Shown here piece after piece: positions 44,759 through 54,003 of a stretch of DNA of 64,000 bases. The stretch spans positions 1 to 64,000 of the forward strand of contig CATKEF010000074.1 of the NCBI GenBank assembly GCA_949747905.1, in the 5' to 3' direction. Under the pieces are notes generated by a model, which had not been told where the DNA came from, searched no databases, and was given only the letters and a program-made list of their open reading frames with translations. The position numbers and the translations under genes are program-made. Every line of letters begins with the position of its first letter. Position 1 is the stretch's first letter. Source of the stretch: an uncultured Eubacteriales bacterium. Lineage in GTDB: Bacteria; Bacillota; Clostridia; Christensenellales; Borkfalkiaceae.

Positions 44759-45757
44759 TTGAATTTTTCACGGTTCGAGGGTAAAAAAATATTGGTTACC
44801 GGTGCGGGCGGCCTGATAGGACAGGCTGTGGTTCGCGCGCTGATTTCTTATAAGAGCGAAAACCCCGTTAAAGTCGTGGCGTTGGTGCGCAATGAAGCCA
44901 AAGCCCGTAAAATATTTGCCGATATTTCCGGAAGCAGTCTCGAATATATGGTTTGCGATGTTTGCAATCTCGAACCCGTAAACCTGAACGTTGATTATAT
45001 TGTTCACTGCGCAAGTTTTACGTCAAGCCAATCTTTTGTCTGCGAACCTGTCGAAGTTATCTATAAAAACGTCGAAGGTACGGTAAACGTACTGGAATTT
45101 GCCAGGGCTAACGATGTGAAGGGACTTGTGTATCTTTCGACTATGGAAGTTTACGGGGCGCCTTCGGACGATATACCGGTGACCGAAGTTTCTCCGTCTT
45201 ATCTCGATTGCATGAAACCTCGTTCGAGTTATCCTGAAAGCAAACGCTTATGTGAGTGCCTATGCGCTTCGTACTGTTCGGAATACGGGGTCAAAGCAAA
45301 AGTTGTGAGACTTACCCAGACTTTCGGTGCGGGAGTTGCCTATGGCGACGGGAGAGTTTTTGCGGAGTTTGCCAGAAGCGTAATCGAAGGCAAAGATATT
45401 GTTTTGAAAACCAAAGGGGAGACCGAACGCAACTATCTATATATCGGCGACGCAGTAAACGCCGTTTTAACCGTTTTGCTTGACGGCGTACCGGGTGAAG
45501 CATACAATGCGGCAAACGAGGACACTTATTGTTCTATATACGATATGGCGAATATGGTTGCCGAAAAATTCGGAAACGGAAAGACTTCGGTAGTAATAGA
45601 AGAGGGAAGCGTATCGGAAAATATGCAGTACGCTCCCGTTATGAAAATGAACCTAAGATGCGCTAAATTGAGGGCGCTCGGCTGGCAGCCCGAAAAAGGG
45701 TTGACGGAATCTTTCTCTGAAATGATAGCTTATATGAAAGCGAACAGAAACAGTTGA
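44759..45757 (+). CDS. SDR-family NAD-dependent epimerase/dehydratase
   Basis: A 332-residue extended short-chain dehydrogenase. VTGAGGLIGQAVV is the NAD loop, and STMEVYG and YPESKRLCE supply the Ser and YxxxK catalytic residues. It starts at TTG, with AGGAGAT at the right distance and no closer ATG. It follows the cytidylyltransferase gene by 11 bases. It may modify the nucleotide-linked group made there; the substrate is unknown. Confidence 0.83.
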   Translation: MNFSRFEGKKILVTGAGGLIGQAVVRALISYKSENPVKVVALVRNEAKARKIFADISGSSLEYMVCDVCNLEPVNLNVDYIVHCASFTSSQSFVCEPVEVIYKNVEGTVNVLEFARANDVKGLVYLSTMEVYGAPSDDIPVTEVSPSYLDCMKPRSSYPESKRLCECLCASYCSEYGVKAKVVRLTQTFGAGVAYGDGRVFAEFARSVIEGKDIVLKTKGETERNYLYIGDAVNAVLTVLLDGVPGEAYNAANEDTYCSIYDMANMVAEKFGNGKTSVVIEEGSVSENMQYAPVMKMNLRCAKLRALGWQPEKGLTESFSEMIAYMKANRNS

Positions 45758-45760
45758 TTT

Positions 45761-47197
45761 ATGGCGGAAAGGATAACAACAAAAAAATTTGCGAAGAACG
45801 TTATATATTCCGTTCTTGCGCAAATTATATCTTTATCGGTAAGTTTTGTCCTTACGTTGATTGTTCCGAGATTTATAGACGAATATCAGTATGCGTATTG
45901 GCAGACTTATGTTTTATACGTCGGTTACGTCGGAGTTCTGCATTTCGGCTTGCTTGACGGACTTGTATTGCGCTATTCGAGATACGATTACGAAGAACTG
46001 GATAAGGCGCGGCTCAGGTCTCAGTTTTTGATTCTGCTTATGTTTACAAGCATTGTCTCGATTGTTGCAATCGCCGTTTCCGTTTTCGCTTTCGGCGACG
46101 AAAACAAAATTATTTTCATACTGGTGGCTATAGGTATCATAACGAAAAATCTTGTTACTTACAGCTCCTATATGTTTCAGATAACCAACCGTATAAACAA
46201 GTACGTGGCGTTGACTATCGGTCAGAGATTAACTTACGGTGTCATCGTAAGCGTGTTGCTTATTTTCAAAGTTAACGATTTTTATTGGTATTGTATTGCC
46301 GATTTGTGCGGCGACTTTGTTGGAATAATCATAGGCACTGTTTTCAACCGCGGGTTATACCTCGGCGGACTCATCGAGCCGAAAGCCGCGCGCGCCGAAC
46401 TGAAAGCAAATATTTCTTCGGGAATTCTTTTAATGCTTGCCAACTGGTCCGCGATGCTTATGATTGGCAGCGCAAAGATGATTGTTCAGTGGCGGTGGGA
46501 CGAACTGGTTTTCGGCAAAGTGTCTTTTGCTTTCAGCGTTTCAAATATTTTTCTCGTATTCGTTACGGCAATAAGCGTCGTGCTGTTCCCTTCGTTACAG
46601 CGTATAGAGCCTGAAAAATTGCCTGCGATGTATAAAAATATACGAAATATCCTGTCGCCCGTGCTGTTTTTCATGATGCTGTTCTATTTTGTCGGCTGCT
46701 GGTTGTTGAATTTATGGTTGCCAAAGTATTCGGACAGTCTTGTATATCTCGGGATTCTGCTGCCAATTATCATTTTTTCGTCCAAAGTCAGTCTGTTGAC
46801 GAATAACTATCTTAAAGTATACAGAAAAGAGAAACAAATGCTGATTGTCAACCTTATATCGATTGCCTTGGGTGTTGGTTCGTTTGTTTTGTGCGCATAC
46901 GTATTCGGAAATATTATTGCATTGCTCGCGTGCGTCGTGTTCATAATAATGCTTAATTCCGTTATTTCCGAAATCTGCGTTATGAGAACAATAGGCATAA
47001 AAATCGTCAAAGAGTTTTTTATCGAGGCGGTTATGACTATCGGTTTTATATTGTGCGCAAGTCTTCTCGGTTTATGGGTGGGCTTTGGTGCGTATTTCGG
47101 TCTGTTTGCGCTTTATTGCGTGTTGAATTATAAATCAATAATGGAAATTTTCGGTAAATTATTCGGAAAGAAAAAAGTCGGGGTGGACGCGGAATGA
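45761..47197 (+). CDS. Wzx-type lipid-linked oligosaccharide flippase
   Basis: A 478-residue membrane protein with about twelve to fourteen helices. [20 protein letters not shown] at the N-terminus is typical of MATE/MOP-superfamily polysaccharide flippases. It would move undecaprenyl-linked repeat units across the membrane for polymerisation by the Wzy-like protein. Its stop overlaps the rmlA ATG by four bases. Confidence 0.83.
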   Translation: MAERITTKKFAKNVIYSVLAQIISLSVSFVLTLIVPRFIDEYQYAYWQTYVLYVGYVGVLHFGLLDGLVLRYSRYDYEELDKARLRSQFLILLMFTSIVSIVAIAVSVFAFGDENKIIFILVAIGIITKNLVTYSSYMFQITNRINKYVALTIGQRLTYGVIVSVLLIFKVNDFYWYCIADLCGDFVGIIIGTVFNRGLYLGGLIEPKAARAELKANISSGILLMLANWSAMLMIGSAKMIVQWRWDELVFGKVSFAFSVSNIFLVFVTAISVVLFPSLQRIEPEKLPAMYKNIRNILSPVLFFMMLFYFVGCWLLNLWLPKYSDSLVYLGILLPIIIFSSKVSLLTNNYLKVYRKEKQMLIVNLISIALGVGSFVLCAYVFGNIIALLACVVFIIMLNSVISEICVMRTIGIKIVKEFFIEAVMTIGFILCASLLGLWVGFGAYFGLFALYCVLNYKSIMEIFGKLFGKKKVGVDAE

Positions 47198-48081
47198 AAG
47201 GAATAATACTTGCGGGCGGAAGCGGGACAAGGCTTTATCCCCTTACAAAGGTGACAAGCAAACAGCTTTTACCGGTATACGACAAACCTATGATTTATTA
47301 CCCTTTGTGCACCTTGATGCAGGCGGGCATAAGGGAGATACTGATAATTTCCACCTCTCAGGACTTGCCTTCTTTCGAACGGCTTCTGGGTGACGGAAGC
47401 AGTTACGGAATTTCTCTTCGGTATAAAGTTCAGCCGTCACCCGACGGACTTGCCCAGGCATTCATACTTGGCAAAGAATTTATAGGCGACGATTTGTGCG
47501 CAATGATTCTCGGCGACAATATCTTTTACGGTCACGGCTTTAAGAAAATGCTGGCGGAAGCAAAGAAAAATGCGGAAAACGGCAAAGCTACGATTTTCGG
47601 ATATGAAGTCAAAGACCCTCAGCGGTTCGGAATCGTGGAATTCGACGATTGCGGGAACGTTCTTTCCGTGGAGGAAAAACCTTCCGAGCCTAAGTCCGAT
47701 TATTGTATAACGGGATTGTATTTTTACGATAACAGAGCGGTTGAATTCGCCGAATCCATAAAACCGTCGGCGCGCGGCGAGCTTGAAATTACGGATTTAA
47801 ACGGAAAATACCTTGATTGCGGCGATTTGTGCGTGCAGTTGCTCGACAGGGGATTCGCCTGGTTGGATACTGGAACTATGGACAGTTTGTTCGAAGCGGG
47901 TGAATTCGTGCGTATTCTGTCTCAGAGGCAGAGCGTGACGATTTCCGCGCCCGAGGAAACGGCTTATTCAAACGGTTGGATAAGTAAGGAAACGCTTTTG
48001 AAAGCTGCGGAAAGTTACGGAAAATCTCCTTACGGAGAGTATTTGAAAAGAGTGGCGGAAAACCGCCGTAAAAGAGGTTGA
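47194..48081 (+). CDS. rmlA: Glucose-1-phosphate thymidylyltransferase
   Basis: A 295-residue nucleotidyltransferase, first step of dTDP-L-rhamnose synthesis. [33 protein letters not shown] is the diagnostic N-terminus, and [10 protein letters not shown] and EEKP follow. Overlaps the flippase gene. The rml genes are ordered A-B-D-C and overlap or abut. Confidence 0.95.
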   Translation: MKGIILAGGSGTRLYPLTKVTSKQLLPVYDKPMIYYPLCTLMQAGIREILIISTSQDLPSFERLLGDGSSYGISLRYKVQPSPDGLAQAFILGKEFIGDDLCAMILGDNIFYGHGFKKMLAEAKKNAENGKATIFGYEVKDPQRFGIVEFDDCGNVLSVEEKPSEPKSDYCITGLYFYDNRAVEFAESIKPSARGELEITDLNGKYLDCGDLCVQLLDRGFAWLDTGTMDSLFEAGEFVRILSQRQSVTISAPEETAYSNGWISKETLLKAAESYGKSPYGEYLKRVAENRRKRG

Positions 48082-48084
48082 CAT

Positions 48085-49107
48085 ATGACAATAATGGTAA
48101 CTGGCGGCGCGGGATTTATAGGCAGCAATTTTATTTTTTACGACTTAAAAAAACATGCGGGAGACAGGGTCGTGTGCGTAGACAAATTGACGTATGCGGG
48201 GAACGTGTCAACGTTGAAGAGCGTAAAGGACAAACCGAACTTCAGATTTGTACGGGAGGATATCTGCAACCGCGAAGCGATATATGCAATATTCGAAGAG
48301 GAGAAGCCGGACGTAGTAATAAATTTTGCCGCGGAAAGTCACGTGGACAGAAGCATAGAAAACCCTGATATATTTCTTAAAACAAATATAATGGGTACGG
48401 TCACATTGATGGACGCGTGTTTAAAATACGGAATAAAACGATTTCATCAGGTATCAACGGACGAAGTGTACGGAGACTTGCCGTTGGACAAACCGGAAAT
48501 GTTCTTTACGGAAAGTACGCCGTTGCAAACGAGCAGCCCGTATTCGTCCAGCAAAGCGTCGGCGGACCTTTTTGCGCTTGCTTATTACAGGACGTACGGA
48601 CTGCCTGTAAGTATAAGTCGATGCTCGAATAATTACGGACCGTATCATTTTCCGGAAAAGCTCATCCCCCTGACTATAGTAAATGCGTTGGCGGACAAGC
48701 CGCTACCCGTGTATGGGAAGGGCGAAAACGTTCGGGACTGGCTGTATGTTGAGGACCATTGCAAGGCAATAGACTTAATCGTTCGCAAGGGGAAAGCGGG
48801 CGAGGTATATAACGTCGGGGGACATAACGAAATGCGGAATATCGATATAGTCCGGCTGATATGCAAAGAGCTTGGTAAGCCCGAAAGCCTGATTAGATAC
48901 GTAACGGACAGGAAGGGGCATGATTTGCGATATGCAATCGACCCGACGAAGATTCATAACGAACTCGGGTGGCTGCCTGAGACGAAGTTCGCGGACGGCA
49001 TAAAAAAGACTGTGAGCTGGTATTTGGAAAACAGAGATTGGTGGGAAACGATAGTGTCGGGGGAATATAGGAAATATTACGAAAAGATGTACGGAAAGAG
49101 ACAATGA
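48085..49107 (+). CDS. rmlB: dTDP-glucose 4,6-dehydratase
   Basis: A 340-residue extended SDR. VTGGAGFIGSNF binds NAD, STDEVYGDL carries the catalytic Asp-Glu pair, and YSSSKASADL gives YxxxK. Forms dTDP-4-keto-6-deoxyglucose. Some codon choices (more TTG and GGG) differ from neighbours, which could reflect a different origin, but the evidence is weak. Confidence 0.95.
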   Translation: MTIMVTGGAGFIGSNFIFYDLKKHAGDRVVCVDKLTYAGNVSTLKSVKDKPNFRFVREDICNREAIYAIFEEEKPDVVINFAAESHVDRSIENPDIFLKTNIMGTVTLMDACLKYGIKRFHQVSTDEVYGDLPLDKPEMFFTESTPLQTSSPYSSSKASADLFALAYYRTYGLPVSISRCSNNYGPYHFPEKLIPLTIVNALADKPLPVYGKGENVRDWLYVEDHCKAIDLIVRKGKAGEVYNVGGHNEMRNIDIVRLICKELGKPESLIRYVTDRKGHDLRYAIDPTKIHNELGWLPETKFADGIKKTVSWYLENRDWWETIVSGEYRKYYEKMYGKRQ

Positions 49108-49973
49108 AAGTAATGGTGACGGGAGTAAAAGGTCAGCTGGGCTATGACGTTGCGAACGAGCTTGCAAAACGCGGTCATAAGGTGATAGGAACGGATATAA
49201 GGGATATGGATATAACCGACGAAGAAAACGTGAAGACGTTCTTTGCGGCAAATATCCCGGACGCCGTTATCCATTGCGCCGCATGGACTGCTGTGGACGC
49301 TGCGGAAGACGAAGAGAATATCGGCAAAGTGCGCGCGGTGAACGCTTTGGGTACGCGTTATATAGCGTCCGAATGTAAAAAATACGGTTGTAAAATGATA
49401 TATATTTCAACCGATTACGTTTTCGACGGGAGCGGGGACAAGCCTTGGGAAGCCGATTGCAAAGATTTCAGACCGCTGAACGTATACGGACAAACCAAAC
49501 TCGAAGGCGAATTTGCCGTTGCGGAAACGCTTGACAGATTTTTTATAGTGCGCATAGCTTGGGTGTTCGGTAAAAACGGCGGTAATTTCATAAAAACAAT
49601 GCTCAATCTCGGAAAAAAGAATGAAAGCTTGCGAGTTGTATGCGACCAAATCGGCACGCCTACTTATACCTATGATTTGGCGGTGTTGTTGTCCGATATG
49701 GCGGAAAGCGAAAAATACGGATACTATCATGCGACAAACGAGGGCGGTTATATAAGCTGGTATGATTTTGCAAAGGAAATTTTCCGCATGTCCGGTTACG
49801 GTACGGAAGTTTTTCCTGTAACTACCGAGGAATACGGGAAAACGAAAGCTATGCGCCCATTAAACAGCCGCCTGGATAAAAGCAAATTGAAAGAAAAAGG
49901 TTTCAGTCCGCTGCCCGACTGGCGCGACGCGCTTGATAGATATTTAAAGGAAATTAATTATGGCACAAATTAA
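49104..49973 (+). CDS. rmlD: dTDP-4-dehydrorhamnose reductase
   Basis: A 289-residue SDR-type reductase. It opens MKVMVTGVKGQLGYDVANEL; ISTDYVFDG and YGQTKLEGE are the catalytic motifs. Final step to dTDP-L-rhamnose. ATG overlaps the rmlB stop by four bases; its 3' end overlaps rmlC by 14 bases. Confidence 0.94.
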   Translation: MKVMVTGVKGQLGYDVANELAKRGHKVIGTDIRDMDITDEENVKTFFAANIPDAVIHCAAWTAVDAAEDEENIGKVRAVNALGTRYIASECKKYGCKMIYISTDYVFDGSGDKPWEADCKDFRPLNVYGQTKLEGEFAVAETLDRFFIVRIAWVFGKNGGNFIKTMLNLGKKNESLRVVCDQIGTPTYTYDLAVLLSDMAESEKYGYYHATNEGGYISWYDFAKEIFRMSGYGTEVFPVTTEEYGKTKAMRPLNSRLDKSKLKEKGFSPLPDWRDALDRYLKEINYGTN

Positions 49974-50556
49974 AGTGACGAAAACGCCTGTCGAGGGTTT
50001 GTTTATAATAGAGCCTGCCGTGCACGAAGATGAGAGGGGCTATTTTACCGAGACTTACAATATGCGCGATATGGAAGAGTTCGGGCTGAGAACGGATTTT
50101 GTTCAGGACAATCAGAGTATGTCTGTAAAGGGCGTCCTGAGAGGATTGCATTTTCAGGTTAATTATCCGCAGTGCAAGCTGGTGCGCGTGATAAAAGGCA
50201 GCGTTTTCGACGTCGCTGTAGATTTGCGCAAAGACAGCGTGACCTTCGGCAAGTGGTACGGTATTGAGCTTACGGCGGAAAACAAAAAGCAGTTTTATAT
50301 CCCGGAAGGCTTTGCACACGGGTTTCTCGTTCTGAGCGATACGGCTGAATTCTGTTATAAAGTGACTGATTTTTATCACCCGGGAGACGAGGGCGGGCTT
50401 GCCTGGAACGACCCGGAGATTGGCATAGACTGGGGTGTGGAAGGCGTTTACAGAGGTTCTGCGGACTCGGACGGTTACACGTTAAAGGACGGAACGCCGC
50501 TTATTCTCAGCGAAAAAGATAAAAACCGGGGCGGCATAGCCGAATCGATAAAATAA
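49960..50556 (+). CDS. rmlC: dTDP-4-dehydrorhamnose 3,5-epimerase
   Basis: A 198-residue cupin epimerase. DERGYFTETYN, GVLRGLHFQ (catalytic His), KLVRVIKGSVFDVAVDLR and EGFAHGFLVL are the standard motifs. Supplies the substrate of RmlD. It is the last gene of the glycan operon and is followed by a terminator. Confidence 0.95.
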   Translation: MAQIKVTKTPVEGLFIIEPAVHEDERGYFTETYNMRDMEEFGLRTDFVQDNQSMSVKGVLRGLHFQVNYPQCKLVRVIKGSVFDVAVDLRKDSVTFGKWYGIELTAENKKQFYIPEGFAHGFLVLSDTAEFCYKVTDFYHPGDEGGLAWNDPEIGIDWGVEGVYRGSADSDGYTLKDGTPLILSEKDKNRGGIAESIK

Positions 50557-50563
50557 TAGCAAG

Positions 50564-50594
50564 GGAGCGCAGATATCCGTGCGTTCCTTTTTTT
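50564..50594 (+). terminator. Terminator of the glycan operon
   Basis: GGAGCGCA pairs with TGCGTTCC (one G-U pair) around GATATCCG and is followed by seven T residues. Confidence 0.78.
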
Positions 50595-50616
50595 ATTCCC
50601 GTGAAATCGGCATATA

Positions 50617-50646
50617 TCGACAAAATTCCGAATAAATTTATATTAT
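50617..50646 (+). promoter_or_regulatory. Possible promoter of spoIIID
   Basis: TCGACA, 18 bases, TATTAT. The region also holds TCCGAAT/ATTCGGA inverted copies. SpoIIID is under mother-cell sigma E in Bacillus; a sigma-E match here is not convincing. Confidence 0.3.
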
Positions 50647-50665
50647 CAAAAATTCGGAGCGGGAT

Positions 50666-50914
50666 ATGAATGATTATATTGTTGACAGAGTATTGAAAGA
50701 AGCGGGTTATATAATCGAGGAAGGTTCCACCGTCCGCGCGGCGGCTTTGCATTTCGATATTTCCAAATCGACCGTACATAAGGACGTGACCGAAAGGTTG
50801 CGAGCGATAGACGATTCGCTTTTCAGAAGCGTTCGCTGCGTGCTAGATAAAAATCTTTCCGAGCGACATATACGCGGCGGGATGGCGACGAAAAACAAAT
50901 ACAAACACGACTGA
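50666..50914 (+). CDS. spoIIID: Sporulation transcriptional regulator SpoIIID
   Basis: An 82-residue DNA-binding protein. ALHFDISKSTVHKDVTERL is the helix-turn-helix with the KSTVHKD signature, and RHIRGGMATKNKYK is the conserved basic C-terminal helix. In spore formers it adjusts sigma-E and sigma-K gene expression in the mother cell. The length is close to the usual 85-95. GGAGCGGG precedes the ATG. Its presence suggests that the organism makes endospores or descends from one that did. Confidence 0.93.
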   Translation: MNDYIVDRVLKEAGYIIEEGSTVRAAALHFDISKSTVHKDVTERLRAIDDSLFRSVRCVLDKNLSERHIRGGMATKNKYKHD

Positions 50915-50964
50915 AAAATTCGGAAATTTTACGGCGATTTTACAGAATTTGTATGCTCATAAAT

Positions 50965-50994
50965 TTGTAATTGCCCGAAAGTTTATGATATAAT
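50965..50994 (+). promoter_or_regulatory. Promoter of the dehydratase-activase operon
   Basis: TTGTAA, 18 bases, TATAAT with extended TGA. Start near 51001, giving a leader of about 78 bases. Confidence 0.62.
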
Positions 50995-51078
50995 TAACTG
51001 TGGAAAAATATTTTATTTCAAACCGGTCTCAAAAAGCGGAATCCATAGCGATTTCTCCGGTTATTTGCGGTTAAACTG

Positions 51079-54003
51079 ATGTCGAAACTCTTGGGAATAG
51101 ACGTCGGTTCCACCACCGTAAAGGCGGCGGTAATCGACGAAAACAACAAAATAGTATATAAGTCCTACGTGCGTCATTTTGCAAAGGTCAAGGAAACGGT
51201 ATTGTCCGAACTCGGTAAAATCAAGTCCGAATTCGGCGGCGATTTTTCCGTTTCAGTGACGGGCAGCGCCGGACTGGGACTGTCGCAACGCAGCGGGACA
51301 AACTTCGTTCAGGAAGTTCAGGCTGCGTTTATTGCCATACGCAAGTTCGAGCCCGATACCGACGTTGCTATAGAACTCGGCGGTGAGGACGCTAAAATAA
51401 TTTTCGTAACCGGCGGCACGGAACAGCGTATGAACGGCAGTTGCGCCGGCGGTACGGGCGCGTTCATAGACCAGATGGCTACGCTTCTTAACGTAACCGT
51501 CGCGGAAATGGACGAAATGGCTTTGCGGGCGGAAAAGACGTACCCGATAGCGTCAAGGTGCGGGGTGTTTGCGAAATCGGACATTCAGCCTTTGCTCAAC
51601 CAAGGCGCAAAAAAAGAGGATATTTCCGCTTCTATCTTTCAGGCGGTGGTGGACCAGACCGTTTCGGGGCTTGCGCAGGGAAGAAGAATAAAGGGTAAGG
51701 TTCTCTTTCTCGGCGGACCGCTACATTTCCTTAAAGGACTCAGAAAGGCGTTTACGACCACTCTCAATCTTACCGAAGAGAATGCGCTGTTTCCCGAGGA
51801 CGCCCCTTGCTTCATGGCGATAGGCGCCGCACTGTATTCCGCCAACGTGAAAACGGAAAATATCGACGAAATCATACAAAGAATTTCCGCCGTCCGCGAC
51901 AGCGACGAAATAGTTACGGGTAAACCGCTTTTCAACGATAAGGCGGAATATGCGGAGTTTGTAAAGCGGCATCGTGCAACCGATTTGAAATTTGCAGAAA
52001 TAGATTCTTATAAGGGGGATTGCTATCTCGGAATCGATTCGGGCTCTACTACAACGAAACTTATACTAATCACCCCCGATTGTCGCATACTTTGGTCGCA
52101 TTATCAGGCAAACAACGGACAGCCGCTGGACATAGTCATAAATAAACTTAAAGAACTTTATTCGCTGGCAGGCGACAGACTTAAAATAAGGGGTAGCGCC
52201 GTAACGGGTTACGGCGAAGACCTCATAAAAAGCGCGCTTAAAGCCGATTTCGGCATAGTCGAAACGGTTGCGCATTTCAAAGCCGCGCTTCATTTCAATC
52301 CGAAAGTCGATTTTATCATCGATATAGGCGGACAGGACATCAAGTGCTTCAAAATCAAAAACGGCGCAATAGATTCCATAATGCTGAACGAGGCGTGTTC
52401 CTCAGGTTGCGGTTCGTTTATCCAGACTTTTGCCAAAGCCATGGGAATGGAGATTGACGAGTTTTCGGAAAAGGGACTTTACGCAAAACGCCCCGTCGAG
52501 CTCGGGTCGCGCTGTACGGTGTTCATGAACAGCGCTGTCAAGCAGGCTCAGAAAGAGGGCGCAAGCGTAGAGGATATTTCCGCGGGGCTTTCTTCGTCCA
52601 TAGTAAAGAACGCCATATATAAGGTAATCAGGGCGGCGAGCGCCGACGAGTTGGGCGAAAATATCGTTGTTCAGGGAGGAACTTTTTTAAACGACGCGGT
52701 ATTGCGTTCTTTCGAAACGGAGACGGGCAAACAGGTTATCCGTCCGGGTATAGCCGGGCTTATGGGCGCTTTCGGCGCCGCGCTTTACGCAAAAGAAAAC
52801 GTAAAATGGGAAAGTACCACCCTGAACGCCGAGGAGCTCTCCGTATTCTCATACTCTTCCCGCGCGGCGATATGCCGCGGATGCACATCTAGGTGCAACG
52901 TCAACTTTATCAAATTCGGCGACGGAAGAAAGTATGTGTCGGGCAATAAATGCGAAAGGGGCGCAGGCTTGAAACCCGTCTCGACGGAGTTGGACATATA
53001 TGCATACAAACAGGCAAGGCTTGCGGAATGTATAACCTGTAAATCAAGACCGTACCGCGGAAAGGTCGGACTTCCCATGCAGCTCGGTATGTACGAGCAA
53101 TTGCCCCTTTGGGCGGGCTTTTTCGAGACACTCGGGTTTGAGGTTGTTCTCTCCGAAAAATCTTCGCGCGAGCTGTATTTCAGGGGTCAGCATACCGTGG
53201 CTTCCGATACCGCTTGTTATCCCGCAAAACTTATGCACGGGCACATAGAGAGCCTTTTGTCTCAGAACGTTGATTTTATCTTTTTGCCTTGCGAAAGTTA
53301 TAATATAGACGAACACTGCTCGGCAAATCACTACAACTGTCCCGTTGTGGCTTATTATTCGGAACTTCTGAAAGCAAACAACGAAAGACTTACGGACGAA
53401 AACTTCATAATGCCCTATCTCGATTTGAATATGCGGGCAAACACGGTGAAGAGACTTGCCGTTGCACTCAAAAAATTCAGATTGAAAAAGAAAGAAATCG
53501 CGTCGGCGCTTGAAGAAGGCTTTAAAAGGCTTGAAAGATATCATGCCGACGTAAGAATGAAGGCGGACGAAATACTCTGGAAGGCGGAACAGCAGGGCAA
53601 ACAGGTTATAGTGCTTGCGGGACGACCTTATCATCTCGACGCAGAAATAAATCACGGCGTAAACAAACTTTTGACTTCTTTGAATATCGCCGTGCTTTCG
53701 GAAGACAGCGTATTCGAAAAAGGCTCTAATGTAAGAGTTAACGTTTTGAATCAGTGGACTTATCACGCACGTTTGTACCGCGCCGCCGACTTTGTCGCGG
53801 GGCGTAAAAACGTAAATTTAGTACAGCTTGTCTCATTCGGATGCGGACTTGATGCGATTACAACGGACGAAGTGCGCTCTATTCTCGAAAAGAACGGAAA
53901 ACTTTATACGCAGATAAAGATAGATGAAATTAATAATCTCGGCGTAGTGAAGATAAGACTTCGCAGTATGCTTGCGGCAATCAGTGAAGAGGAAAAGAGA
54001 TGA
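51079..54003 (+). CDS. Double-ASKHA acyl-CoA dehydratase activase, N-terminal part of a split protein
   Basis: A 974-residue protein with two BadF/HgdC-type ATPase domains (about 1-275 and 310-575). The first starts LGIDVGSTTVKAAVIDE and has GGEDAKIIF and NGSCAGGTGAFID. The second starts YLGIDSGSTTTKLILI and has IGGQDIKCFKI and NEACSSGCGSFIQT, where cysteines would hold the bridging [4Fe-4S] cluster. A DUF2229-type Cys-rich region follows (C-x2-C-x3-C near 602-609; CITCKSRPYRG). Such activases deliver one low-potential electron per ATP to dehydratase-type iron-sulphur enzymes. In many clostridia this protein is fused to an HgdB-like part, about 1400 residues in all. Here the fusion is split. 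Confidence 0.85.
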   Translation: MSKLLGIDVGSTTVKAAVIDENNKIVYKSYVRHFAKVKETVLSELGKIKSEFGGDFSVSVTGSAGLGLSQRSGTNFVQEVQAAFIAIRKFEPDTDVAIELGGEDAKIIFVTGGTEQRMNGSCAGGTGAFIDQMATLLNVTVAEMDEMALRAEKTYPIASRCGVFAKSDIQPLLNQGAKKEDISASIFQAVVDQTVSGLAQGRRIKGKVLFLGGPLHFLKGLRKAFTTTLNLTEENALFPEDAPCFMAIGAALYSANVKTENIDEIIQRISAVRDSDEIVTGKPLFNDKAEYAEFVKRHRATDLKFAEIDSYKGDCYLGIDSGSTTTKLILITPDCRILWSHYQANNGQPLDIVINKLKELYSLAGDRLKIRGSAVTGYGEDLIKSALKADFGIVETVAHFKAALHFNPKVDFIIDIGGQDIKCFKIKNGAIDSIMLNEACSSGCGSFIQTFAKAMGMEIDEFSEKGLYAKRPVELGSRCTVFMNSAVKQAQKEGASVEDISAGLSSSIVKNAIYKVIRAASADELGENIVVQGGTFLNDAVLRSFETETGKQVIRPGIAGLMGAFGAALYAKENVKWESTTLNAEELSVFSYSSRAAICRGCTSRCNVNFIKFGDGRKYVSGNKCERGAGLKPVSTELDIYAYKQARLAECITCKSRPYRGKVGLPMQLGMYEQLPLWAGFFETLGFEVVLSEKSSRELYFRGQHTVASDTACYPAKLMHGHIESLLSQNVDFIFLPCESYNIDEHCSANHYNCPVVAYYSELLKANNERLTDENFIMPYLDLNMRANTVKRLAVALKKFRLKKKEIASALEEGFKRLERYHADVRMKADEILWKAEQQGKQVIVLAGRPYHLDAEINHGVNKLLTSLNIAVLSEDSVFEKGSNVRVNVLNQWTYHARLYRAADFVAGRKNVNLVQLVSFGCGLDAITTDEVRSILEKNGKLYTQIKIDEINNLGVVKIRLRSMLAAISEEEKR

